DNA from: Photobacterium salinisoli
GTDB lineage: Bacteria; Pseudomonadota; Gammaproteobacteria; Enterobacterales; Vibrionaceae
NCBI RefSeq assembly: GCF_003614885.1
Contig: NZ_QZMS01000007.1
Coordinates: forward strand, 1,054,001 to 1,118,000
DNA length: 64,000 nucleotides
Direction of reading: 5' to 3'
Shown piece by piece: positions 21,673-29,864 of the stretch. Both the position numbers and the translations under genes were made by a program. Each line of letters opens with the position of its first letter. The first letter of the stretch is position 1. The notes beneath the pieces were generated by a model, which saw only the letters and a list, made by a program, of their open reading frames with translations, was not told where the DNA came from and did not search any database.

Positions 21673-21851
21673 TTTCTGGTTACTGGTAAGATAAAATGAT
21701 ACAGGATTTAACTGTGGTTCTGGCAACCGATACCAACTCGATTTTGAATAAAGTACCAGCAGTGATGATCGCGCACTCTATGAATTACACGCCAACTGGT
21801 TCAAAATACTGACTCCCGCACTACCACATTGGTACAACAGGAGAGTCAGCA

Positions 21852-22574
21852 ATGTTCACGGGTATAATTCAGTCTGTCGCGCTTATCTCATCAATAAGCG
21901 ACAACAAAGGTATCAGAACTTTTAACATTGAGTTTGAGCCTGGTTTCTGCGAGAACCTAGAAATTGGAGCGAGTGTTGCTGTTGATGGTGTCTGCTTGAC
22001 AGTTACTGAGATAGTTACTCCAACACAAGTTAAGTTTGACGTCATGCTCAAAAGCCTAGAGATAACCACTCTGAGTGAATATAAGCAGAACCAAAGAGTT
22101 AATGTAGAGCGTGCTGCTAAAGATGGAGCAGAAATCGGTGGGCATCCGCTATCTGGACATATTGACTTCAAAACCTCAGTTCTTGACGTGCAACAAATCG
22201 ATGATAACTATCGTGTACGAATTTCAGTACCTCGTGAGTGGGCCAAATACATCTTCCCTAAAGGTTATATTGCTTTGAATGGCGCCAGTTTGACTGTTTC
22301 TGACGTTAATAAAAGCGAGGGTTGGTTCGATGTTTGGTTAATCCCTGAAACCCGCAGAATGACTACTTTTGAAGAAAAGCAGACCGACTCAAATATCAAT
22401 GTTGAAATCGAGCGTGGAACTCAGGTGGTAGTCGACACTGTACGTGATGCCATTGACGAAAAAATGGGAGCTTTGATGCCATTATTTGAGAAGTTTTTAG
22501 CCTCAAATAACGCAGATATAGATTCTATCGGGCAGGCAGCACAAAAAGCGCTTTCTAAGTCAGGAAACAAGTAA
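21852..22574 (+). CDS. ribE: riboflavin synthase alpha chain, divergent type
   Basis: 240 residues with two lumazine-binding repeats. The first starts MFTGIIQSV and has VAVDGVCLTVTE; IGGHPLSGHID is the catalytic-region motif; the second repeat has GYIALNGASLTVSD. It converts two 6,7-dimethyl-8-ribityllumazine molecules to riboflavin. It carries a C-terminal extension of about 35 residues beyond the usual VVDTVRDA end. Its base composition is more AT-rich than norM next door, and it points the opposite way to the ribE remnant beside it, so it looks like a horizontally acquired replacement. AGGAGAG precedes the start. A lumazine-protein role is possible, but the riboflavin-synthase motifs are kept. 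Confidence 0.85.
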   Translation: MFTGIIQSVALISSISDNKGIRTFNIEFEPGFCENLEIGASVAVDGVCLTVTEIVTPTQVKFDVMLKSLEITTLSEYKQNQRVNVERAAKDGAEIGGHPLSGHIDFKTSVLDVQQIDDNYRVRISVPREWAKYIFPKGYIALNGASLTVSDVNKSEGWFDVWLIPETRRMTTFEEKQTDSNINVEIERGTQVVVDTVRDAIDEKMGALMPLFEKFLASNNADIDSIGQAAQKALSKSGNK

Positions 22575-22920
22575 AAATCTTATATTGTTGATTTAAAACA
22601 ATTGTAGTTTCGTTTGCCCACTTTCCCCTTTAGCGAGACAATTCCAAACTAGAGGTTTCCAGTTGCCTCCGGTATTCAGCCGGAGGAACACTCATACGAT
22701 CGCCCTGACTCAGCATCCTATCATTGACCCGTTTTACTTAGCCAGTCCCGCAATACCGCTGCATTGTGATCGCCACAAGCAGTGAAGCGACACTAAAAAA
22801 AGCAGAAAAATGCTGAATTGTGATACAGATTGAATAAATCATTGTCAGTATCAGTGAAGCCGATATAATCCACTGTGAACATTATTCCAATAATAGATTA
22901 CCTGCCCTCTGGAGCATTTC
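22575..22920. other. gap between ribE and norM
   Basis: 346 bases without a gene. A hairpin GCCTCCGG-TATTCAG-CCGGAGGA lies near 22673-22696 and could end ribE transcription. The last 60 bases are AT-rich and probably hold the norM promoter. Confidence 0.45.
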
Positions 22921-24291
22921 GTGCATCTTTATCGTCTAGAAACTAAGCGATTGTTGAAACTCGCTATTCCTGTTCTGATCGCCTCTGTCGCACAGACGGC
23001 AATGAGCTTTATTGATACTGTGATGGCTGGCGGAGTCAGTGCCACTGATATGGCCGCAGTCTCGGTTGCATCCAGTGTTTGGATGCCTGCGATTCTGTTT
23101 GGTATTGGTGTGCTGTTTGCTATGGTACCCATTGTGGCCCAGCTCAACGGATCCGGCCAGAAAGACAAAATTCCGTTTCAGGTTCAGCAAAGCTTTGTAT
23201 TGTCTTTACTCTTGTCAGTCCCAATCATACTGGTGCTCTTTAATGCGGGCATCTTAATTGATTACATGGCCGTCGAACCTGTACTGGCAGAGAAAACCAT
23301 TGGTTACCTACACGCCGTTCTTTATGCTGTTCCGGCCCTGCTGCTTTTTCAGGCATTACGCAGCTTTTCCGAAGGCCTGTCGCTGACCGTTCCCGGTATG
23401 GTCATTGGCTTCATCGGTTTGTTAGCCAACATTCCTCTCAACTGGATTTTTGTCTACGGTAAATTCGGTGCGCCAGCACTAGGCGGAATCGGCTGCGGTG
23501 TGGCCACTGCTATTGTGTACTGGCTGATGTACTTCTCGATGCTGGTTTATGTGCTGGTAAACCGGAAACTCAGCCGTGTCGGACTATTCCACACCTGGTA
23601 TCGCCCGGAGCTGAAAGCCATTGTGCGTCAGTTCAAGCTTGGTTTTCCGATTGCAGCTGCCTTATTTTTTGAAGTCTCGATTTTTGCTGCTATCGCACTG
23701 CTGATTGCACCACTGGGTTCAATTGTTGTCGCGGCGCACCAGATTGCCATCAACTTCTCTTCGCTGGTCTTCATGTTACCTATGAGTTTAGGTGCCGCTG
23801 TCAGCATCCGGGTCGGGCATCAGTTAGGAGAACAAAATTTTGATGGTGCCAAAATATCCAGCCACTGCGGTATATGGGTGGGTGTTGCAATTTCTGTGGC
23901 AACGGCTGTATTGACAATCCTTTTCCGCGAGCAGATAGGTTTGCTATATACCGACAACACAGACGTGATTATGCTGGCGACACAGCTCTTATTCCTTGCA
24001 GCCGTTTATCAGTGCAGTGATGCCGTCCAGGTGGTTGCTGCCGGTGCACTACGTGGTTACAAAGATATGCGTGCCATTTTTATCCGCACCTTTATTGCCT
24101 ATTGGGTGTTTGGTTTGCCTATCGGGTATGTACTTGGTATGACGCACCTGTTCGCCGAACCCATGGGGCCACATGGTTTCTGGATTGGTACTATTGTTGG
24201 TCTAACCGCTGCAGCATTAATGCTGACGGTGCGGCTGCTTTGGCTGCAACGCCAAGATCATGATTTCCAGCTGGCCATGTCGGTGCAGTAA
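22921..24291 (+). CDS. norM: MATE-family multidrug efflux protein NorM
   Basis: 456 residues, about twelve membrane helices, with the near-identical Vibrio NorM segment around MAGGVSATDMAAVSVASS. Exports fluoroquinolones, dyes and other cations in exchange for sodium or protons. Translation starts at a GTG with TGGAG upstream. The neighbouring DUF3080 gene is in its usual Vibrio position. Confidence 0.95.
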   Translation: MHLYRLETKRLLKLAIPVLIASVAQTAMSFIDTVMAGGVSATDMAAVSVASSVWMPAILFGIGVLFAMVPIVAQLNGSGQKDKIPFQVQQSFVLSLLLSVPIILVLFNAGILIDYMAVEPVLAEKTIGYLHAVLYAVPALLLFQALRSFSEGLSLTVPGMVIGFIGLLANIPLNWIFVYGKFGAPALGGIGCGVATAIVYWLMYFSMLVYVLVNRKLSRVGLFHTWYRPELKAIVRQFKLGFPIAAALFFEVSIFAAIALLIAPLGSIVVAAHQIAINFSSLVFMLPMSLGAAVSIRVGHQLGEQNFDGAKISSHCGIWVGVAISVATAVLTILFREQIGLLYTDNTDVIMLATQLLFLAAVYQCSDAVQVVAAGALRGYKDMRAIFIRTFIAYWVFGLPIGYVLGMTHLFAEPMGPHGFWIGTIVGLTAAALMLTVRLLWLQRQDHDFQLAMSVQ

Positions 24292-24316
24292 TTGGACTCA
24301 CCATTAACTCGATAAC

Positions 24317-24345
24317 AAAGGCAGCAAACGCTGCCTTTTCTTTAT
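24317..24345 (+). terminator. terminator after norM
   Basis: AAAGGCAG-CAAACG-CTGCCTTTT followed by T-rich sequence, 26 bases past the stop. Confidence 0.85.
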
Positions 24346-24399
24346 CTGAAAACTCAATCTGTTAGCTTATACTGTTATAAAAATCCCAGAATAACGATC

Positions 24400-25470
24400 A
24401 TGAGCCGACACTTTCTTTCCTATCCGCTAAACATACACAAATTGCTGATTCGACTCGCAATATGCGGCCTGTTCATCATATTGGCCGGCTGCGACAGGCA
24501 GTCCTCCGATAATCAGTTTGCAGACTATGCTGATCGTCTTGCTTCTGTGCTGGAAGTGAGTTCACCGAAAGAGCCTGATACCCTGCTCCCGCCACTTCCC
24601 GAGGTCGGCGATATGCTGCAGCGCACAGAAGATGTCAGAATGGGTCTGATTGATGCCTATGGGCTCAGAAAATGTGGCTTGTTTCATCTCATCGCAGAGC
24701 GAAACTCTGTGCTGGGCAAAGTACAGGACAGAACCCGTCAGCTCCGCTACGAACTGCTTTTATTGGACGGTATCGGCCACTGTATCGCGACATTGCCCGA
24801 AGACGATAATCTCAGAGCGCAGCTGATACAGGTTCAAAGCACGAAAGAAGATGACTTGCCTAAATACTTGTGGAACATGCTGCTTACCGGCGAAGAATGG
24901 CAAAAACAGTTTAAGCCCGCTCACTCCGCTTTTTCGCTCGACACAATCCCAGACGCTACCGCCACTATGCAGGCGATGAGTGGTTTAGCACATATTGCCA
25001 GCCAGATATCGGCGCAGCTTAGCGTATCGGCCCAGTCCGCTGAACGTCTGCTCAGCTACGAAGAAAACATCCACACCTCACGTTATCTTGGTCAGCTATT
25101 TTACTCAATGGCCCGCGCCACTGACTGGCTGAACACCACAACCGCTCTACTGGACCAAAATGACACCACAGTCGTGTGCGGACCTAACCGAAATCAGCAG
25201 AAAGCCAACTTTCTTGAGAACGTCTTCTATAAATTTTTCGTTACGGATATTCAGCCATACCTTGCCAGTCTCGATGCCCGCTATCAGGACATTCAACCTG
25301 ATCTGCAAACTCTGTTTGCTATTCCCAACCGCCCTGCCGCGCTCGCCGATTATCACAGCTTTTACATAGACGGTGACGTACACCGCCAATTTCGTGACGC
25401 TACTCTCAACCACGTCTCATACTGGCAGACCTTGTTCAAGCGTTGTGGGATAAACGTCGGACAGTCATAA
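24400..25470 (+). CDS. DUF3080 family lipoprotein
   Basis: 356 residues with a hydrophobic signal segment and lipobox LAGC (acylated C31), so it should be anchored in the inner or outer membrane facing the periplasm. The rest is helical with no known catalytic motif. The family is found next to norM in Vibrionaceae; the function is unknown. Confidence 0.85.
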   Translation: MSRHFLSYPLNIHKLLIRLAICGLFIILAGCDRQSSDNQFADYADRLASVLEVSSPKEPDTLLPPLPEVGDMLQRTEDVRMGLIDAYGLRKCGLFHLIAERNSVLGKVQDRTRQLRYELLLLDGIGHCIATLPEDDNLRAQLIQVQSTKEDDLPKYLWNMLLTGEEWQKQFKPAHSAFSLDTIPDATATMQAMSGLAHIASQISAQLSVSAQSAERLLSYEENIHTSRYLGQLFYSMARATDWLNTTTALLDQNDTTVVCGPNRNQQKANFLENVFYKFFVTDIQPYLASLDARYQDIQPDLQTLFAIPNRPAALADYHSFYIDGDVHRQFRDATLNHVSYWQTLFKRCGINVGQS

Positions 25471-25610
25471 GGGTTGCTGGTCTTTGCAGCTCATTTTCAT
25501 CGCCTTGCCTAAACACCTTTAACCGCCTTACGGATAAATGAACATGGCCTAAAAGATCAACACCCCCTACAATGCTTTATGTGCAGGTCAACGTCAGGGA
25601 ACGAGATACA

Positions 25611-25871
25611 ATGAAAAAAATCAAAAACGAGCAAAAGCTGATTAAGAAAGCCATGGAAATAGGGATCGCCTTTGCCAAAAAACAGGGTTATGAAGACTTC
25701 GCCAAAGGCATTTCAGATAAAGAAAAAGTCGAATGTATCTACCGATTGTTGGTAGATGTTAAGCAGATCACCCCGCTCTCACCTGATCAGGAAGACGGCC
25801 CCAACATGAAACACAAACTGGCTATCTGGATCTCCCGCTTACTGCCGCCGGATCATGAGCTTTTGCAATAA
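25611..25871 (+). CDS. DUF5062 family protein
   Basis: 86 residues from the ATG at 25611 (MKKIKNEQKLIKKAME). An in-frame start 13 codons earlier is less likely. Basic helical N-terminus and a conserved tail ISRLLPPDHE. Small uncharacterised protein family of Vibrio and relatives. Confidence 0.75.
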   Translation: MKKIKNEQKLIKKAMEIGIAFAKKQGYEDFAKGISDKEKVECIYRLLVDVKQITPLSPDQEDGPNMKHKLAIWISRLLPPDHELLQ

Positions 25872-25971
25872 TTTTTACCCTGAAAACAATCACTCAGTGC
25901 CTGATTCAGCGTCAGGCAGTACAAGTAACAATCAAACAGTCACGAAAAATAAAAAAAGCCAACTCAAACAC

Positions 25972-26000
25972 TTGCGCGAGTGGGTCTGAGTCGCTAATAT
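25972..26000 (+). promoter_or_regulatory. stable-RNA promoter for the tRNA-Val genes
   Basis: TTGCGC, 17-base spacer, TATAAT-like TAATAT, then a C-rich discriminator, 34 bases before the first tRNA. Spacing and position fit a strong sigma-70 promoter. Confidence 0.75.
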
Positions 26001-26033
26001 TCACCCCGTTCTCAGGCAGGACGATTAAATGAT

Positions 26034-26110
26034 ACGACCGTAGCTCAGCTGGTTAGAGCACCACCTTGACATGGTGGGGGTCGGTGGTTCGAGTCCACTC
26101 GGTCGTACCA
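26034..26110 (+). tRNA. tRNA-Val (GAC)
   Basis: Complete cloverleaf of 77 nt: acceptor ACGACCG/CGGTCGT, GAC in the loop TTGACAT, T-arm GGTTCGAGTCC and encoded CCA. The acceptor stem differs from the two copies that follow. Confidence 0.96.
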
Positions 26111-26138
26111 AATCCTGCATTAGAATAACTTAAAATTT

Positions 26139-26215
26139 GCGTCTGTAGCTCAGCTGGTTAGAGTATCGCCTTGACATGGCGGGGGTCGGTGGTTCGAGTC
26201 CACTCAGACGCACCA
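26139..26215 (+). tRNA. tRNA-Val (GAC), second copy
   Basis: 77 nt with acceptor GCGTCTG/CAGACGC, anticodon GAC and encoded CCA. Identical to the third copy. Confidence 0.96.
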
Positions 26216-26261
26216 AATTTTTTCAATATGCTAAAGCGTGTTGAAGCAAAAACTGAATAAA

Positions 26262-26338
26262 GCGTCTGTAGCTCAGCTGGTTAGAGTATCGCCTTGACAT
26301 GGCGGGGGTCGGTGGTTCGAGTCCACTCAGACGCACCA
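26262..26338 (+). tRNA. tRNA-Val (GAC), third copy
   Basis: Identical over all 77 nt to the copy at 26139-26215. It is the last host gene before the prophage, so its 3' end or the sequence just after it is the likely attachment site. Confidence 0.96.
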
Positions 26339-26346
26339 TACAGAGA

Positions 26347-26376
26347 AGCCCGTTCGAAAGAACGGGCTTTTTCTTT
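26347..26376 (+). terminator. terminator of the tRNA-Val operon
   Basis: AGCCCGTTC-GAAA-GAACGGGCT followed by TTTTCTTT. Confidence 0.93.
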
Positions 26377-26430
26377 GCCTCAAATTCAGGAAGTACCAGG
26401 TCACCCTTCTGTTTTCGCATGAAAAAAAAT

Positions 26431-26456
26431 AGGGGTAAACCTCCCGATTTACCCCT
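26431..26456 (-). terminator. terminator after the integrase gene
   Basis: AGGGGTAAA ... TTTACCCCT followed on the minus strand by eight T residues. Confidence 0.85.
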
Positions 26457-26468
26457 CTCAAAAATCGC

Positions 26469-26504
26469 CGGTTCCAAAATGGTTCCAAAACTATTTTGGA
26501 ACCG
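26469..26504. repeat. inverted and direct repeat at the integrase 3' end
   Basis: CGGTTCCAAAA and TTTTGGAACCG form a perfect inverted repeat, with a further direct copy of GGTTCCAAAA between the arms. It overlaps the last codons of the integrase gene, close to the host junction. It could be a recombinase binding site of the att region. Confidence 0.5.
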
Positions 26505-27675
26505 GGCTGCGAATCCCTATCTCACCAGCCGGAACCTGCACCCATTTTTCATGTCCTTCTTTGTACACTTTTGTGCTTCTGGCATCTGAATGTGCGGCTC
26601 TTGCCTGAGGGTCATAACCTGCTTTATCGAACAAATGAATACTCAACCCACGCACTTCATGAAATGTCGGACGTTCGGTTTTATCCAGATGTTTCTTCAC
26701 CCCTGCCAGATCCCGGTAATGTGAAAATTTTCTGCTCAAGAATTTTCGGTTCACCTGAGTCAGATGCTCACAATATTTACTCACTTCATTACTAATCTTC
26801 TCTGGCATTCGGTGGACAACATATGCAGAAGCAATATTGTCTTTACTATCATCGATGATTTTCTTGAGTGACAACGTCACGGGAATCATGACCCTGCTAG
26901 ATTCCTTCTTCTTTACTTTCTGGCGATGAATCTTCAAATATCCAAACACCTGAACACCATTTTCATCAGCAGGCTCTTCGAGCCATTCAATGTGGTCATA
27001 CCGTACAGAACAGATTTCAAGCGCTGCATGCGTGGTTTCCAGGGACAGGTCCATTGCACAGCGAAGCCAGGGAGGTGCGATTCGCCAAATAGCCTTATAT
27101 TCCTCCAATGTGAGCCTTTGCCGCCGTTTACTTTCGAGCGGTTTCCGTTTCTTCCGCTTTGCCGGGTTCTCCAGCATCACGCTGTCATCAACCGCATAGT
27201 CGAACACTTTCACCATCACAGATATCCAGCGGTTATAAACCTCATTGGATTTGCCCTCAGCAAGCGTTTCAAGCACATGATTCACATCATGCAGATCGAG
27301 CACCATGCCAGGCTTATTCCCAATGACTTCCGCTAGCCGGCAGACCCGTGAAACGAAGTATTTATAGGTTTCCTCAGATGGGTTCTCTTCTTCCTTGTAG
27401 CGTTTGATAACCCGCTTTAAGTACTGAGAAAATGGCACCAGGCCCTTCTTTCTTTTAGTACTGACCAGGCTTGGGTTCACTTCGTGGGTAATCTCAGGAT
27501 CAATCCGGTAGGTCGCGTTGTATCGGCGGGCTAAAGCAACAGCTCTCGATCTCTCTTTTCCAAGTGATTTCCAGGTATTGTCGATGCGGCGGAACACATA
27601 GCCTTTCTCGCCTTTGTGATAGAGACCTTCGGGAAGGTCTCTAAACTTCTTATTTCGTGGACGGGGCACGGTCAC
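26491..27675 (-). CDS. lambda-type tyrosine integrase
   Basis: 394 residues. The N-terminal arm-binding region (RDLPEGLYHKG) resembles lambda Int, followed by a core-binding and a catalytic domain. HEVR (339-342), H362 and the nucleophile Y371 (STKVYKEGH) are visible. At the place of the first catalytic Arg, where lambda has TGQRVGDLC, this protein has TTHAALEIC, so the aligned residue is A217. Its place beside the tRNA-Val genes fits an integrase that uses this site. Last gene of the leftward early operon. Confidence 0.9.
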   Translation of the reverse strand: MTVPRPRNKKFRDLPEGLYHKGEKGYVFRRIDNTWKSLGKERSRAVALARRYNATYRIDPEITHEVNPSLVSTKRKKGLVPFSQYLKRVIKRYKEEENPSEETYKYFVSRVCRLAEVIGNKPGMVLDLHDVNHVLETLAEGKSNEVYNRWISVMVKVFDYAVDDSVMLENPAKRKKRKPLESKRRQRLTLEEYKAIWRIAPPWLRCAMDLSLETTHAALEICSVRYDHIEWLEEPADENGVQVFGYLKIHRQKVKKKESSRVMIPVTLSLKKIIDDSKDNIASAYVVHRMPEKISNEVSKYCEHLTQVNRKFLSRKFSHYRDLAGVKKHLDKTERPTFHEVRGLSIHLFDKAGYDPQARAAHSDARSTKVYKEGHEKWVQVPAGEIGIRSPVPK

Positions 27676-27686
27676 CTCTTTATTTC

Positions 27687-27881
27687 TTAATGGCTTAGCA
27701 GGTCATCTAAAAATTCATCACCTGTTGCGTCTTTCTCTCGGTCTAGGTCAACGTAATAACAGCGCCCTATCCGTTTCCCTGGCAACGTGCCCAAATCGAT
27801 CTCCCTACGGCAAACACTGACACTTGGTGCCTGACCATCCGGAAACCGCATTTTTCGCCATTCATTCAATTTAACCAACAT
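27687..27881 (-). CDS. excisionase-like DNA-binding protein
   Basis: 64 residues with a winged-helix/MerR-like layout as in lambda-family Xis: LNEWRKMRFP at the start, then SVSVCRREIDLGTLPGKRI and a YYVD strand. It lies 11 bases upstream of the integrase on the same strand, as expected for a xis-int pair. Confidence 0.7.
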   Translation of the reverse strand: MLVKLNEWRKMRFPDGQAPSVSVCRREIDLGTLPGKRIGRCYYVDLDREKDATGDEFLDDLLSH

Positions 27882-28110
27882 GATGAGTCGCTCCTATGCA
27901 GGGAAAAATAGGTTTCGGGGGGAGAGGGATCCGAAATAACCTGTGGAACCGTGGATGTCCCATAAAACCAAATAAAAAACATTGATTTACCGTCCATGAG
28001 TTACTTAATTTGAAGTCTTTTTCTTTTGATTCAACCTGTGGATCCACGTGAATCATGGTATTTGAGAAACCAAACCGGCTTCGTTCAATCAGTCTTTTCA
28101 ATTTCATCAT
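27871..28110 (-). CDS. small hypothetical phage protein
   Basis: 79 residues with no family I recognise. Its ATG-ATG start is preceded by GAGG, and its end overlaps the start of the excisionase-like gene by 11 bases, which suggests coupling. The composition is odd (many Phe, Pro and His), so it could be a chance frame. Confidence 0.35.
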   Translation of the reverse strand: MMKLKRLIERSRFGFSNTMIHVDPQVESKEKDFKLSNSWTVNQCFLFGFMGHPRFHRLFRIPLPPKPIFPCIGATHHVG

Positions 28111-28175
28111 GACCTCAACTTTGCTGTTGCCGCAGCAATCTGAGTAGGAAGCTGCCCTCTTACGAAGGCAGCAGT

Positions 28176-28195
28176 TGTGTGAGCCGAAAGCATAG
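28176..28195. repeat. 20-base repeat element, copy 1
   Basis: TGTGTGAGCC-GAAAG-CATAG matches the copy at 34921-34940 at 18 of 20 positions. Both lie in gaps upstream of leftward genes. A stem GCTGCC ... GGCAGC (28151-28172) is next to it. Confidence 0.5.
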
Positions 28196-28220
28196 TTTTG
28201 CCTTCTGAACCAAGGTTTGC

Positions 28221-28838
28221 CTAACCTTTCCTTGACGCCTGAAACGCGGCGACTTCCAGTTTTGAGATCAACCGTCCGGTCTCCATCAGTTCAGCTGGCA
28301 ACTTGGCCACCTCGTTCTGATTCATCCGCAGATTCACAGCCTGGGAAACACATTCAAGATTACTCAATTCACAGTTTGTCTTGTCCCCGTCTTTGAACCG
28401 GAGAATATGACCTTTAGGTACTGGGCCATGTGCCTGTTCCCAAACCACCAAGTGCTTGAATCTGTAACTGGTACTTGCGCCGGTGTATGGATTTACCTGA
28501 TCGGTTTTAATCAACACATAGCCATCTTTCGAGCAAATTCTTTCATGGCCAACTGGCTTGAAGTTCTTCGGTTTCACTCCAGGTTTGAAACACCCTGAAT
28601 TAGGTTTCACCGCCCCTTTCGTGCCCGTATTCCAAGGCTTAGCACCTTTTTCAAAGCAGCCTGTTCTGCCTGTAAGGAAACCATACCTTTTGCAATAAGC
28701 TGAGATTGCCGGCCGACTGAGCGCTGTTCCAAACTCCTGATTAAACATGTCCGTCAGTTCCTGGTGAGGAAGTGCTGAATTCAGCCGAATGAACTCCCGC
28801 TGAGCCTCTGTATACTGGTGACATTGACCCTTAGGCAT
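28221..28838 (-). CDS. HNH endonuclease
   Basis: 205 residues with a C-terminal HNH domain: a DGYVLIK strand, the first His in FKHLVVWE, GHILRFKDGD and the final Asn in NLE. The Phe at the usual middle-His position is common in this phage subfamily. The N-terminal half has a helix-turn-helix-like part and repeated FKPG/FEKG elements that may bind DNA. Such genes are often free-standing homing-type nucleases in phage early regions. Overlaps the next gene upstream by 8 bases. Confidence 0.8.
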   Translation of the reverse strand: MPKGQCHQYTEAQREFIRLNSALPHQELTDMFNQEFGTALSRPAISAYCKRYGFLTGRTGCFEKGAKPWNTGTKGAVKPNSGCFKPGVKPKNFKPVGHERICSKDGYVLIKTDQVNPYTGASTSYRFKHLVVWEQAHGPVPKGHILRFKDGDKTNCELSNLECVSQAVNLRMNQNEVAKLPAELMETGRLISKLEVAAFQASRKG

Positions 28839-29067
28839 TCTGTTTATCCTCCATCATCGGGACTTCATATTTACCGGCATATTCAGCTTTGAACTTCGCG
28901 CCATCCAGCACGAGCTGAGCATTACTGACAATCTGATTCGAGATCTGCGTAATGGCCTTACTGCGCTCGATTTCACTCCTCAGATCTTCCTGCGTTAATG
29001 ACTCGTCGCTCAAACGTTCCATTTGCGCAAATAGGTGATTGTTCAGATCAACAAGTTGATTTTTCAT
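28831..29067 (-). CDS. small phage protein paired with the HNH gene
   Basis: 78 residues, helical and acidic (MKNQLVDLNNHLFAQMERL). Related small proteins accompany HNH genes in other phages, but no function is known to me. Ends inside the HNH start. Confidence 0.6.
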   Translation of the reverse strand: MKNQLVDLNNHLFAQMERLSDESLTQEDLRSEIERSKAITQISNQIVSNAQLVLDGAKFKAEYAGKYEVPMMEDKQNA

Positions 29068-29088
29068 CGTGTTACCTTCATCGGTTTA

Positions 29089-29331
29089 TTAACAATGGTG
29101 ATTGAGCACTTTAACTGTCACATCCAAGTGCAGTGATGAGATTCCAAGCTTCACTGCCAAACGCTTACGGTTGGACGCATCGAGATTGATCGCGCTTGCA
29201 AGCGTTTCATATTTGCTTTCATGGCCACGCATGATGGCTTTCTTACCTTCGATGTATTCCTTATCCAGCCCAGCCTCCTGATAAACTTCAGAAATCAGGG
29301 TGGCAATGTGGTTGAGTGGTTTCTTTGGCAT
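29089..29331 (-). CDS. hypothetical phage protein
   Basis: 80 residues, mostly helical, no recognised domain. Lies in the early operon between the PadR regulator and the HNH pair, with a Shine-Dalgarno (GAGGGCAG) upstream. Confidence 0.55.
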   Translation of the reverse strand: MPKKPLNHIATLISEVYQEAGLDKEYIEGKKAIMRGHESKYETLASAINLDASNRKRLAVKLGISSLHLDVTVKVLNHHC

Positions 29332-29353
29332 ACTGCCCTCCTTCGTATTCGAG

Positions 29354-29854
29354 TTATGCTGCTTGCGTTAAGCCGGATGCAAATGCTCTGACGACGCCTT
29401 GGCACCACTGAGCATCTGCTTCCAGCAAACGCTTTTCACGATCCAGCGATAGCAGTAACAAAGCATCGGTGCATGAAGTGCGCTCAGCTTCAATTGCTGC
29501 AATTCGCTGTTCGATTTCTGATTTCATACTCTGGTAATAGCCAGGCTGTTTCAAAAACAGCATTGCACTGGCATCGTCCTGAAGTTTTCTGATTGCCGGT
29601 TGCAGGCCTTCAGCGTCTGCCAAAACTTTTCTGCCGGCTTCCGTCAGGCTGTACACTTTCTTATCTGGTTTGCCCTGTTGCAGCACTTCTTCGATGCTGA
29701 CACAGCCAGATGCCTCCAACCGGGCCAACTCCCGGTACACCTGCTGATGAGATGCTTTCCATGGTGAATGTTGAATCAGCTTCGTAATGTCATAGCCTGT
29801 ATGACAATGGTTCTTCAGTTGACTGAGTAATACGATTTGCAGATTACTGATCAT
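29354..29854 (-). CDS. PadR-family transcriptional regulator
   Basis: 166 residues from the ATG at 29852-29854, which has GAGGAAAC upstream. Winged-helix domain (about 1-80) with GYDITKLI and QVYRELARLEASG, followed by a helical dimerisation part as in PadR proteins. Starts 10 bases after the primase stop. PadR proteins usually repress nearby genes in response to a ligand. A phage copy in the early operon may control early expression, which is inference. Confidence 0.8.
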   Translation of the reverse strand: MISNLQIVLLSQLKNHCHTGYDITKLIQHSPWKASHQQVYRELARLEASGCVSIEEVLQQGKPDKKVYSLTEAGRKVLADAEGLQPAIRKLQDDASAMLFLKQPGYYQSMKSEIEQRIAAIEAERTSCTDALLLLSLDREKRLLEADAQWCQGVVRAFASGLTQAA

Positions 29855-29864
29855 CTTTGTTTCC

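Noticed and set aside
21673..21851. FMN riboswitch before the divergent ribE
   Set aside because: No RFN-type conserved elements seen; the gap is too irregular.
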